DNA from: Cymbomonas tetramitiformis
Taxonomy: Eukaryota; Chlorophyta; Pyramimonadophyceae; Pyramimonadales; Pyramimonadaceae
Direction of reading: 5' to 3'
DNA: 64,000 bases
Assembly (NCBI GenBank): GCA_001247695.2
Contig: LGRX02026005.1
Location: 1 to 64,000 of the forward strand
In this document: piece by piece, positions 51,874-62,788 of the stretch
Layout: every line of letters starts with the position of its first letter
Numbering within the stretch: the stretch's first letter is position 1
Made by a program: the position numbers and the translations under genes
Notes under the pieces: generated by a model
Told to the model about the DNA's origin: nothing
Databases searched by the model: none
What the model saw: the letters and a program-made list of their open reading frames with translations, nothing else

Positions 51874-52033
51874 ATGTATGTTTATATACATGTAGTATAT
51901 TTGTACATTATAATAAGGTAATTATGTATATATATCCACCTTCTTCCCCCCTCAAGGAAGTGTGAACATAAGGCAGTTGTCAGTTGCCCTTATACCTCAT
52001 GATATAGCATGCAGTCCTTATAGGAAGCAGCTG

Positions 52034-52122
52034 TTACAGTTTTAGGGTTGCAGCCCTACAGTCTTTGGGTTGTAGCCCTGCAGTTTTTGGGTTATCGCCC
52101 TACAGTTCTTGGGTTGTTGCCC
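52034..52122. repeat. 22-bp tandem repeat, four copies
   Basis: Units of the type CCCTACAGTTYTTGGGTTGTAG, imperfect, in the Ty3 leader. Confidence 0.85.
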
Positions 52123-54725
52123 GAAATATTGTCATGTCCGTGCTGATTTCAGCATGACAAATATGCCAAACACGAAGTGTTTCCTATTATATAGGTGGCA
52201 TTTAGGGTATGTTACGTTACAGTGACCCTTATCCCCCACAGTGATGTTAGGGTGTTACTTGCCATCAGTAACCCTAAAATATGCTAAATTAAAGCAGTAT
52301 AAACATTTTGCAAAGATATTTAAGCAAAACTGCATTTAATTTTTCACTGTGTGTCACGTGGTTTTTTAGAGGTATGTTACACCCCTGACACACACACGTG
52401 ATTTTAAGGGTGTTACAGGGTGTTACAAGTGCTGAATAAATCAGGGAATATTTATTGATAGCTGAATAATCAGATCAGCGAAAAAAATCAACCCGATTTT
52501 TTCATTTTGAAATCATGCGTGTGGAGTTTTTACGCATTTCGTTACACCCAATATGTACATCCCTATATATTACGCACCTAATATCTAGGGTGTTACACGA
52601 GATATGACCATGGTCATTATGTTTTTTTGATACCTTAATAGGTATAAAATCATAATTTGAAATAAAATGGGGTCGAAATTTCAATTTTGAAATTTATCGC
52701 CAACGATTTTCACCCATTTTGTACCTTTTTGGCCATTTATTATATTACCACAGTAATATATCTCGATGTGTGTGGAAGCTGCACGTTACAGAAGTACTGC
52801 AACTTACTTCACTTTTGCACATGACAATTTTCATGGCATAATAGTGAATATCTCTGATTGTCAACATCTGTGGTTGATCATAAATATGGGTTTTACTGAT
52901 TTGAAACACATGGAAGTTAATTCACTTCCTGGCGATTTATAGGTGTATCAACTTGTAAGCGGATTAGCCACTTTAGTGATAACTTGTCAGAACCTATGAT
53001 ATATTTGGGCATATGGCTGTGCACTAAGAGCATATCAAAGTGATATCTCTAGATTCCAAATATATCAGGACACAGCTTGATAATAATCTAAGCAGTTTAA
53101 CACAACACAATGTGTGTGTGTGTGTGTCCACAACAACCTATGTCAGTCAGTTCAATATATAAGTACTGATCTGAGTAGGTACATGCTTTTTGTGCTGATC
53201 ATTACTGAATCAATTGTCACAATGCATTGAGGTTGTTGTTCTTGCTCCAGCGATAATGAAAAGGTATGGACAGTGTTCAGCAGTTACCAGCTGCATTGTG
53301 AACACTGTATACTGCCTTCGGGTCTGGAGATATTCTCCATCCAGCCCTTCAGCATGTAGTTTTATCCTGTTTACCTTAGCTATCGCCATCACTGACATCC
53401 AACACGCACATGTGTTTGTCGGATGGTATCTATATTATCATACACATAGTTGATATTATAGTTGATCATTTCACTTATTGAGTCAGTGAATGTCATTATA
53501 TATACCATAGTCAGTGGTGTGTGCATTGTGCAGGTACTTACTGATTTAGTACATGTAGGTGTGTGTGTGTGGAACTTTACTACACACTTGTATACATGTG
53601 ATAATGGTATTACGATATACCAAGATAATTCATCATGCAGGATGATCTGTATACCAAGTACTGAATAATCCAACATGATATATATATCATATTAGTATTT
53701 ATTGTAATCCTGCATACTCTCATTTACAATAATGAGTTGCTTGATTTATTTTACATGTAGTTCCGGTGAGCATTCCGTCCAGTAATCCACCATAGAACGT
53801 ACATGCTCTTCCCAAATCCTACGTCGGAGCATGACGAGCTAATTATGGTGTTAAGATTACCTTCAGGCACCTTACACTTACATGATTCCAATATAGCTAA
53901 CATGCACTGCAATATGCCTTGTGCAATGTACAATGTATTGTGATGTAATACTAATATTCCAGTTGTTATCATGATCAAACTGGTAATATATATTACAGCT
54001 GTTAGCGTGGTCAAGCTGTATTAATGATGCATGCACAATTCACAGTGTTGCAGTCACTCAGTATATAATGTATATGTAGTGTAATGCATATGTGCTGCAT
54101 GCACTTATTATATACTTCATGATGGTGTATACTGCAAGTCAAGTATATGTGCATGTGTGTGTGCTGCAATCATTGCAATCTCCGCACACTCTAATCTTGC
54201 ACACATTATTATGTTGCTGCTGAGTATTCATGATCTGTCATGTTGAGCATGTACGTGTGTGTAAGCTATTCACACGTCATTTATGCAGTTCACACTCTTG
54301 ATTCCAAGTAAGTATACAAATCTGACAGTGAATAAATTGCAATATCTCAGCAGTCATCAAAGTATTGTGTGGCATGCTGCAATATTGTCATCATGCGTCC
54401 ATTCATGATTATCCCTGTAAGTATACACATATTTTGCAGGGGATATCGTGACGCGCGCATATGATGCGCAGATGATTATTGCAACTATCAATAACGACAG
54501 TGTATTGATGACATTTTGCATATTGACATCGACATCATAAAACTGCAAAATGATTGTCGTGCGCTGCAAGTGATTTATTGCAATCATGAATATCGCAATT
54601 GTGCGCGCTGTTGATAAAGAGCACATATTGTCGCCATATACTTAGCACATGATACGAGTGCTAATTTGCGCGCGGATCATGATTCTGCTGATGTTTTCCG
54701 TGCCCGCATCTCATACTGCGTAATT

Positions 54726-54884
54726 CTTACAGCTGCGAATCATTTCTGCGCGTACATATGATGGCCGCGCATACATTTCTTACAGCTGCGAATCGCTTCT
54801 GCGCGCATATGTGATCGCCGTACATACATTTCTTACAGCTGCGAATCGCTTCTGCGCGCATATGTGATCGCCGTACATTTGTAT
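54726..54884. repeat. 53-bp tandem repeat, three copies
   Basis: CTTACAGCTGCGAATC occurs at 54726, 54779 and 54832. The first unit is more diverged than the last two. Confidence 0.9.
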
Positions 54885-55133
54885 GGCGCATGCACACCTT
54901 TTCGCGCAGTGTAGATGACGCTCAGCTGCTGTGTACGATCTGTGGATGCGACGATTATCCTCGCGCACTCTATTCGCTTTTGCAGCGGTCAGTATATGCA
55001 GTATATCAATATTTATGCGATTGCGTCGCCAGATATGATTTGCGCTCCGCAACCTGCATACACAAAATTATTGATATATATGCTGCACTCACACTAGAGT
55101 TCTCGTTTCTCGCCTTAACGATAGAATACCAAC

Positions 55134-55702
55134 TGATAAGGACGCTGGCGCGAGCCTTAAGATATATATGATATAGTAAGATAGTGCAGGTGTTATTGAA
55201 CAGTAACACGCGCACAGCTTATGAGCGGGTGATGAGTGCAGACTTCGTCAGAAGATTCTGCTCTAGCACAACGCTAGCTCATCTATACCGAATGCCTCCC
55301 ATCTCACAGATGGTACCGCTATTGGGTTGCGAACCCGAGGCATTGGTTGAACGACTAGTATCGGCAGAACGAATGATGCGTTCGCCATATGATACCCGCA
55401 TGCTTGTTCCGCACATGCTAGAAGCGAAGATGATTTCTTCTCCGAACCGTTCGGTACTTCAAGATAGCATCTTGCTTCGCCATCCTCGAGTCCGACATAC
55501 GGCCTCTCGATGACAGGTGTCATTCAAGTCTTTCCTTGAATAAATGACAAATGATGTGACTTATCATCTCGATGACATGTACAGTCATAGTCGACCGTAC
55601 TGACGACTGTCTGTCATTATAATATATGACATGACATGGTATGACATGGTATGACATGGTATGACAGGTATGACACATGTGTCATCGGTCATAACCCTGA
55701 CA
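55134..55702 (-). repeat. 5' LTR of the Ty3 element, uninterrupted
   Basis: This 569-bp LTR starts TG and ends CA. It includes the CCTTGAATAAATGACAAATG segment (about 55535-55554) that is the unoccupied form of the copia target, and TTAAGATATATATGATATAG, the unoccupied form of the TIR-element target. An open frame of 109 codons here is also present in the other LTR and is not considered a gene. Confidence 0.9.
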
Positions 55703-55801
55703 CCATAACATATAACGAAGATGACTTATAGTATACTATACTATATTGTAAGATGATAATACGAGCGCGGAAGTTGCATCAAGCATTCAGTTGCATGCAT
55801 T

Positions 55802-58161
55802 TTATTTGAGTAAAACAAAGGGCAAGTGTTCAGTCGTCATCAGCAGACGCCGTGGCACTACTATCCCCATCATCCGACGACTCACCACCACTAGAATCCT
55901 CGCTAGATACCAAGATCTCTCCAAGCCCAGCAGATGTTCCAGTACCAGCAGATGTTCCCGCACCAGAAGAGGTTCCAGCACCAGCTGATGTTCCAACACC
56001 ACAAGATGTTCCAGCCCCAGAGGATGTGCCCGCTCCAGAGGATGTGCCAGGAGCAAAGGATGTGCCAGGAGCAAAGGATGTGCCAGGAGCACTGGAGCAG
56101 ATGCCGCAGATGATTGAGCAAGCCGGGCCGTTTTACAAGTTGTTGTCATGCAAACACGTGCCTTCACTTTGTTGCAGAAGGCACAATACTTTTTGTTCCG
56201 GTGTGGGCAAGGTGTGATTGAGCAGGTACATTGCCACACACCTTCCGGGGTATGGCAAGCGCGGAAGGCAATTACCAATTCTTCCACCTCTCGTGTTGCT
56301 GTCTCAAACCGCTCCAACCGACTCCGCGCGTTTGCATCCCGCTGCTCCTTTGCAGCCGCCTCAGCAGCATCCGCCTCCTCCCTGAGCGCGAGCATCTCTT
56401 GCAAGTTGATGGAGCCGTGCTTGTCCGTAAAGTTCCTCTTGCGCTTCTTACCCGAGGGCACAAAATCCGGTGTTGTCAACAACCCAAGCTCAGAAGGGCG
56501 AACGTGAAGGGACTCAAGCTGAATCCTACGCTCATCACAAGCCAAAAACTTGGCTTTCCAGTAATCTGCGGTGTTCTTGCGGACATTGGGGGGAGATGCA
56601 ATCGGACCAAAGGTCACAGCAGGTAGGACCTCCGTGGATGAAGGCTGCACGACAAAAGTGTTGCGGTCGATCTCTGCAGGTGCCAGACTATTTTGCAGCA
56701 AGCCTACGACTCGGAATGATGTGCGACGATCCTCAGCCGTGCACCAGTCAAGGGAGATGCGAGACAGCAGAATGAGGAAGTCCACTTTGGACAGCTTGAT
56801 GTCGGATGCTGCTACGTGCTTGCCACTCTCACGCGCGAGAAGAGATGCCCTCTCCTTTTTGTAATTATTTTTGCACTTTATGTATTGGTTGTGAAATTTC
56901 TTATTGAATTGATCTAGTGCCTGGAGAAACTGTGATAAGTTGCTGCGCTCGACGAACATGCGGAACTGATACTCCTCGCACTTACGGAGCACCTCTCCAT
57001 TGAATCTGCTCTTGTGCCCATCGGTGAGTATTACGATGGGTCTTGCCAAACCACGTGCGGTCACCTCCATATCTAGCATGTCCATGCGTTCCCCGAGCGT
57101 GGTGCCGGTCTGAATGCCTTTGGCAGATGGGGAGACCAAAAGGTATGTGGAAACCTTCTGGGCCTCATGGATCTCGTTGGTGAAAACCTCGCGTGCTTCC
57201 TCTATGGCTAGATCGCCGGCGAGTTGTGACTGAGCAAGAATGACTTGGTCTCCCCACTTGAACCCACACAGGCCCCATATCATGTGCACAGTGACGCTGG
57301 TGCGATTGGAGTGCGCTGCCTCCTGGGCGATATCACCTTTCCCAGCACCCACCTTCTTGTTGTTGTTGCCTTTTGAATCGGCATAGTCGATGAACTGGGG
57401 AAGCTCACCCTCGTTTAAGATGCGGCGTGGGTCCAAAATGGAGTCAGTTTCCTCGTCGAACAAGGGAGCTGCAAGGTTCGAAGCCTGTGCGGCGATGAGC
57501 TCAGCGCGCAAGCCATACCTGCGTGCAAACGAAGTCACCCACACAAATCAACGAATTGTTGCAATACCGATGATTATGCTAATTATATATTCACAAATGC
57601 GAAACAACATATGAACAACGGAAATGCATGAATTGTTGTGATATGCAAGGGAGCGAGGGAGCGACCGACGAGAGAAAGAGAACCGTACGTTCCGTGGAAG
57701 TGGTCATGCACAACTTCCTCTGTCGCTGCTTGCACTTGCTTTTTGTCTTGTCTATGCTTGGTCTTTTCGGAGATGAAGCTCGCATGACGAGCGTAAAACC
57801 CACGAAACCACTTGTTGGATGGCTTGCCATTTTTCAAGCAAGCCTTCGCAGCGGTGCTGAGTGCCTGCGCTTTGCGACCCCTCGATTTCGTGAACAACTC
57901 TTGCCTTTTCTTCAGTACTTCACACAATTTCTCGCCGAATTCGTCACGATTCTTCCCCTCACAAGTTTTGTTTTCAGCAATAAGCCAGTCGCGGAACTCT
58001 AGTTCCTCAGCTCTCGTTAAGAGCCTTTGATCGTCACGGGAAGTTTTCGCATTTTCGAAGCCTAGTTGTTCCAACTTGTTTGTCACCATCCTACAAATTT
58101 TCTGTGGCTTGAGCGAACGAAATGTTTGAAACACTAAGAGCTTGAAATCCCTTGCACTCAT
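55802..58161 (-). CDS. pogo/Tc5-like transposase with CENP-B-type HTH, 2 exons
   Basis: Exon 1 is 58161-57689 and exon 2 is 57518-55802, with a 170-bp GT-AG intron that keeps frame (HDHFHG to TYGLRAEL). Exon 1 encodes a Tc5/CENP-B-type helix-turn-helix (LTRAEELEFRDWLIAENKT; GKPSNKWFRGFYARH). Exon 2 holds a DDE_1-type core: the first catalytic region reads NEGELPQFIDY where relatives have N-x-D-E-x-P-Q-F, so the first Asp appears replaced by Gly; the second is intact in LTDGHKSRF. A Cys/His cluster (CTCSITPCPHRNKKYCAFC) is near residue 470. The last ~80 codons are a repeat-encoded Leu/His tail. An upstream frame (58369-58091) reading REDELYREAVDYCIDN may be a frameshifted N-terminal extension. 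Probably a dead or domesticated transposase. Confidence 0.72.
55932..56093. repeat. 18-bp minisatellite, nine copies, in the transposase 3' coding end
   Basis: Units GATGTTCCAGCACCAGAA and variants repeat without indels. The array is open in several frames: the transposase frame reads HPLLLA/EHLLVL and the opposite strand reads DVPAPE. Confidence 0.95.
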
Positions 58162-58416
58162 TATCAATGCAGTAATCTACGGCTTCCCTATATAGCTCGT
58201 CCTCCCGCCCCATGATGGCGGGATAGGGTGAGGCACTTCCGTCGACGTACCTCAAGCAAGGAACGCGTTTCCCGCCTTCGCAGCCAATATCTCCGTGTAT
58301 TGCGCCGCAAGAAGATACGCTGGAACATGAAAATGTTTCCCAGTCGTTGCACGTGGACGTCAGGGCCAAGGTTTTTAGGATACAGGCTTTCTCAAGGATT
58401 CAAGAGTGACACTGTA

Positions 58417-58772
58417 CCCTTATTATCACGTATACAGGGTGAACTTGCACACTCCAGTTCAAGCGCTGTATTGCGATGCGCACCAAGCCACGTGGATAAA
58501 CCATCTTCCATACACCCCAAAAAAAGTAATTTTAACTTCTTGTCGAGTTAGATGAAGGTCTGCTATTGGTTTCAGAAGGAGGGGGGATTTTTACCGGCTG
58601 AGGAGTCCACTATTTTTAGGGTTTTCGCACCAGATAAGGCGAATCAGAGCATCGACCGATATATGGGGCGTTTGATGGGCATCCAAATTTACTCAAACGT
58701 CAACTTGGGATAACGGGGTTTGGGCTATATATCGCCGCAAGGCATCGCCCACGGATACAGTGATAGTAAGGG
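58417..58772. mobile_element. MITE, TIR CCCTTATTATCAC, TA target duplication
   Basis: CCCTTATTATCAC at the left and GTGATAGTAAGGG at the right (one mismatch), each bordered by TA, delimit 356 bp with no coding capacity. Identical end motifs occur near 17461 and 17510. Confidence 0.72.
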
Positions 58773-59047
58773 TACTCCCGCCTATAGGTCCCTTGGGATA
58801 ATTTGTGTCACGCCGCGGGGGGCGAGAAAATCGAAACTGCAAAAGCGTTTTGCAGAAATTCTGGGGGTTAGTCATAGAATTCCGGAGGGAGTAATCAGTG
58901 TGGTGGGTGGGCGAACAAAAGGTGGGCTGTCGAGTGATTCCCTTGAGGGCTAAGGGCGTACGAGCTACTCGGATACTCCACACAAAACAAGACATGCCTA
59001 TAAGTCCCCGGAGGGGTGGGAGAATTGATAGAAAAGGCTAATACATA

Positions 59048-59209
59048 CAGTAATCACTCACCGTTAAGGAAACTCGACGTTAAGGAAACAGCCAGCGTGT
59101 TTCCAAACTCCGTCATATCTAATACATCGCTCCCATACAGTAGCTAATAACTCTATGTAAAAATACGCTGGCGTGAATTTCCTGTTTTCTTAAAGGTGAG
59201 TGATTACTG
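59048..59209. mobile_element. pogo-type MITE, TIR CAGTAATCACTCACC, TA target duplication
   Basis: The ends CAGTAATCACTCACC and GGTGAGTGATTACTG are perfect inverted repeats; similarity extends inward through TTAAGGAAA/TTTTCTTAA. TA borders both ends (59046-59047 and 59210-59211). The 162-bp, non-coding element fits a pogo/Tc1-mariner deletion derivative. Confidence 0.88.
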
Positions 59210-60750
59210 TATATACTTAGTATATATTTATGACACATCAGTTGAGGACCAATGATTGGTTGCCACGCATGCAGTAGTTCTAAGCTGTATTGATGGTGGA
59301 ATGATGATGTGGCAGTGAGGTGGCAAGAAATCCTCGGGTGGCAATGACATGGCTGTGACATGGCAGTGACATGGCAGTGACATGGCAAGAAATATTGGGG
59401 CTAAACAGCACCAATATCATGAATATTGGGGCTAAACAACACCAATATCGAGCTAAAAAGGCAGTTAAAAATTACATATTACAGATAAGGTTTTGACCAA
59501 AATTCAAGTCTGGTCAAGGCTACCGAATTCAAATCAGGTCCAGAATTCAAATCTGGTCAAGGCACCGAAACCTAGGCAAGGCAATAGATTTGAAATCTAG
59601 TCAAGGCTACAAAATTCAAAAAGTGCAAGAGCACACAGAATTCAAAAAGTGTCCGAAGCCAGAAGTCCAGATTCAAATGTCCGTCGGGGTCAAAGGCGTG
59701 GTCAAAGTCGGTCTTGCTAACGGCCTCCCACTCAGCCATGATGGCGGCGGCGGTCTCATGCCGAGGAAGGATGGGTTTGGTGATGTTGATGGTGCAGCCA
59801 GTGAAGGTGGAGCCTTGGGAGGATGGGCTTGAAGATGTTGATGGTGCGCCCATGGCAAGATTAGGCTTCGCCTGAGCCGAGAAGAAATTGGTCAATTTGG
59901 GAGGGAGATGGCGGGAAGAGGGTTTTGAAGGGGGAGACAAAGGTTCTTGTGCACGGTAGGGGATGAAGTTTTCATGGGGTGGGGCATGGCGAAGGAAGTT
60001 TTGCTCGGGGTCGAATTGGTAGTTTGGATCATGCAAGACACGGCACCGTTGACACCAGTAGCCGCGCATGATGGAACATGTGCAAACAGGGTGGTGGTCC
60101 AAGATGCGGTTAACATTAGCCATGGTCTTGGGCAAATATGGAGGAGGTGGTGGCAGCTCGGATGGCCGTGATTGGAGATCGGGTTCGGGACAGCGGTTTG
60201 GATCATACGAAGGCGGGATGATGCCATAGGCAGGATCAGCACGAACACGGCAAGGCATACACCAGAAACCCTTCATGGCATTACAGGTGCAAGGGCTTAC
60301 TTGTTGAGGCTGGAGAGTGGACATCAAGGCGGTGTTCATGTCCTTCCATTGCTGAAGAGTGTCCATCAGGGATGTTGGCGGGGTTCTCGCGGCAAGCCGT
60401 GATGGAGGTGGGAGAGGGGGCAAAGCCGCAATGTGGTTCTCGCGCTCGATCTCCAAGGTGGTCTCGTCACCGGCGAGGTTCTTGTGGATGCAAGCGGCCA
60501 TGGCCTTGGGCTCGACGGTCGATTGCCGCTTGTACGCGCGGATGCCGTCGGTGCTAAAGTGGGAGCTCTGGTTCATGATGACGTTCTCGGGCACACCAGC
60601 CTCGTACGAGGCGGAGATCATCATGGAGCGGATGCCGTGGTTGTGGTAGATGTCCGAGAGGCCGGCCTTCTTGGAGATGGTTTGCATAAGATGGTTGGCT
60701 GTCCTTGGCTATGTCGATTTGGAGGGGGCGTCCTCGTATCCAATGGCCTT

Positions 60751-60989
60751 TCATGGAGAAAGACTTTCGCCCCCCCATAAAATGGGGGTGACTGTCTCTT
60801 CCTGTGTCACCCCTCGCCGTGTAGTGTCACTTGCATCTTGCCTGCCGTCAGTTCCGTCCGATAATAAAACACCTAAGTTATTTTATTATCTCATCTTAGT
60901 CTCCGTATGTCTCTGCGAGTGCCCGACAATTCTTGGAGTACAACCTGCGTATATATATATATGATATATATATTTCAGGTTCTCCATCA
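60751..60989 (+). repeat. Left LTR of the family A element in the Crypton intron
   Basis: 239 bp, contains AATAAAACACC (polyadenylation-like) and a (TA)n tract. Confidence 0.87.
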
Positions 60990-61802
60990 GGTTATGGTGC
61001 CCTGACACGCTTATTTTTTTACCTCGTTGATTCGTTGACAAGATCGCTTCACGCCCCGTGATTCTATCCGACATCTTTTTTAGTACCGACATCGGCCGTA
61101 ACGCGCTTTCAGCGCTGGTCAACTTCCGACATCCCGACATCAGCCGTATCGCACTACGCGCAGCAGCGGCAGCTCCGACATCCCGACACTTTTCATCATC
61201 CGACATCTAGACGCTCGCTATCAGCGAAACGTTTTTAGCGACGCAGACATTCCGACATCAGCCGTATCGCACTACGCACAACAGCGGCAACACCGACATC
61301 CGCACATCCCGACATCTTTTATTTCCGACATCTTCAGCCGTTTTCTTATTGCACACCTTTTGGCTTCGTGCTCTGGAAACGACCGTTTTTTTTTCCCCGA
61401 CCTCTTATACCGACATCTACGCCTTCAACACTCTGGCCAGCAGCACCTCTGCCGCCGGAAAATTGGCTTACCGCACGACTATTTTGACCTCACCAACGTT
61501 TTCCCCGTGGAATTTCACCCCAATTAGGCTTTTTCATTGCCGGATTTGGTCAATTTTACGGGAAGTTACGTTATCGACAAGAACCCCAACGCGCTCTTGA
61601 CTTTCTGGCCAGCAGTACCCCTTCTGGCGTGAAAACGGGTTCCCGCACGACGTTTTTGACTACACCACCGTTTCCCCCGCGAAAAGCTAGCCCAATTTGA
61701 CCCTTTCATCGTTTGATTTGCTTGATTTTACGAGAAGATACCTCCTAACTTGGGAACCCTAACTCTTCGTTCGCAGAATTCTGCAGCCAGCGGTCAGCGA
61801 CC

Positions 61803-62228
61803 ATGTCTACTGACCGCCAGCATGCGCGTATGACCGCTGTTCGTTCAGCGTTAGAGTCTCTCCGATTGCGGCAACAGCATTTTACCGTTCGTTGTGGTCT
61901 GGTGGTGTCTGGTGGTGCTCATGCACCAGACACCAAAGTCGAGTCCATCACCCCCATCGTCGACATGAGCTTTGCCCACTACGAGCTCACCCCGCAGCAT
62001 CCTCCACTCTTCCCTCCACCCTGCGTGCCCCTTGGCCATTGCCTGGTGGTGTCTGGTGGTGTTGCATCCCTCATCCCACCGTTTTTTCTCTCTGCTTTCG
62101 CACTTGTGTGCGGCAGAGTGAAGCCACACCGCATTTCCCACCTTCGCCCCCCTCCGGGTGTCCACGTCCCCGCACTCGTTCTGTTGGTGCCACACACCGT
62201 CGCACCGCATCGCGTGGGCGTTGGATGA
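61803..62228 (+). CDS. Short internal ORF of the family A element
   Basis: 141 codons from ATG 61803 (MSTDR...), the same position and first codons as the gag-like frame of the other family A copy (13236, MSADR). The repeated GTGGTGTCTGGTGGTG segment at 61898 and 62045 gives two similar peptides (LVVSGG). No domain is recognised; probably a degenerate gag remnant. Confidence 0.4.
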   Translation: MSTDRQHARMTAVRSALESLRLRQQHFTVRCGLVVSGGAHAPDTKVESITPIVDMSFAHYELTPQHPPLFPPPCVPLGHCLVVSGGVASLIPPFFLSAFALVCGRVKPHRISHLRPPPGVHVPALVLLVPHTVAPHRVGVG

Positions 62229-62557
62229 CGACGTCTTGGCGGCGCTCGACTTCGTTCACCATCGAGAGCTACGCCGCCGTTCACCCTCGCGAAGCCTCGA
62301 TTGCTGGGGCTACGTAGATTCGCCGGCTGGCCTGTGGGAGTGGTCATCCCCACAGCACATGCATGGGCATAAGCCCCTAGAGCACGCATCTAGAGACCAG
62401 TGCGGCGGAGCCACACTAGCTTGGTTGAAAAAGACCTCTTAGGGTCTCAGAAGATGCTTGTTTTTTAGGGGTTTGCCTCTGTGGCCAACCGTAGGATGTT
62501 AGACCCGGCCTGGCTAGCTTGCATCGTGGCACCTCACGCCTTCGGGGTGAGGTGGTG

Positions 62558-62788
62558 TCATGGAGAGACAGACTTTCGCCCCCCCCATAAACTGGGGGTG
62601 ACTGTCTCTTCCTGTGTCACCCCTCGCCCTGTGGTGTCACTTGCATCTTGCCAGCCGACCGATAATAAAACACCTAAGTTATTTTATTATCTCATCTTAG
62701 TCTCCGTATGTCTCTGCGAGTGCCCGACTGTTCTTGGAGTGCAACCTGCGTATATATATATGATATATATATTTCAGGTTCTTCATCA
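62558..62788 (+). repeat. Right LTR of the family A element in the Crypton intron
   Basis: 231 bp, differs from the left LTR by short indels and several substitutions. Confidence 0.87.

Larger units (their letters stand above)
50687..55133 (-). other. Very long 5' leader of the Ty3 element
   Basis: 4.4 kb between the 5' LTR and gag, including TIR element 2 (1070 bp). No gene is supported. Local structure: 22-bp repeats (52034-52122), GGGTGTTACA motifs at 52254, 52418 and 52586, a (TG)n tract near 53112 and a 53-bp repeat at 54726-54884. Confidence 0.6.
18649..55702 (-). mobile_element. Ty3/gypsy chromovirus with nested insertions, TSD CCATA
   Basis: The right LTR (55134-55702) begins TGATAAGGACGC and ends CCCTGACA. 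The left LTR has the same ends at 18649 and 43458 but is split by two later elements. CCATA precedes the left LTR (18644-18648) and follows the right one (55703-55707). On the coding (minus) strand the right LTR is the 5' LTR: two bases after it TGGTATTCTATCG (from 55131) is a plausible primer-binding site, and the purine-rich AAGACGGGAGA precedes the 3' LTR near 43465. The order gag, protease, RT, RNase H, integrase, chromodomain follows on the minus strand from 50686 to 45425. The leader (50687-55133) is unusually long. Confidence 0.88.
60751..62788 (+). mobile_element. Non-autonomous LTR retrotransposon, family A, TSD GCCTT
   Basis: LTRs at 60751-60989 and 62558-62788 begin TCATGGAGA and end TTCTYCATCA; GCCTT is at 60746-60750 and 62789-62793. 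Five bases after the left LTR is TGGTGCCCTGACACG (60995), a candidate primer-binding site. GGGGTGAGGTGGTG precedes the right LTR. The interior has many CCGACATC motifs (about 61070-61400) and one short ORF, no polymerase. LTR ends, the hairpin before the right LTR and the ORF start match the element at 10734-15374. Confidence 0.87.
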
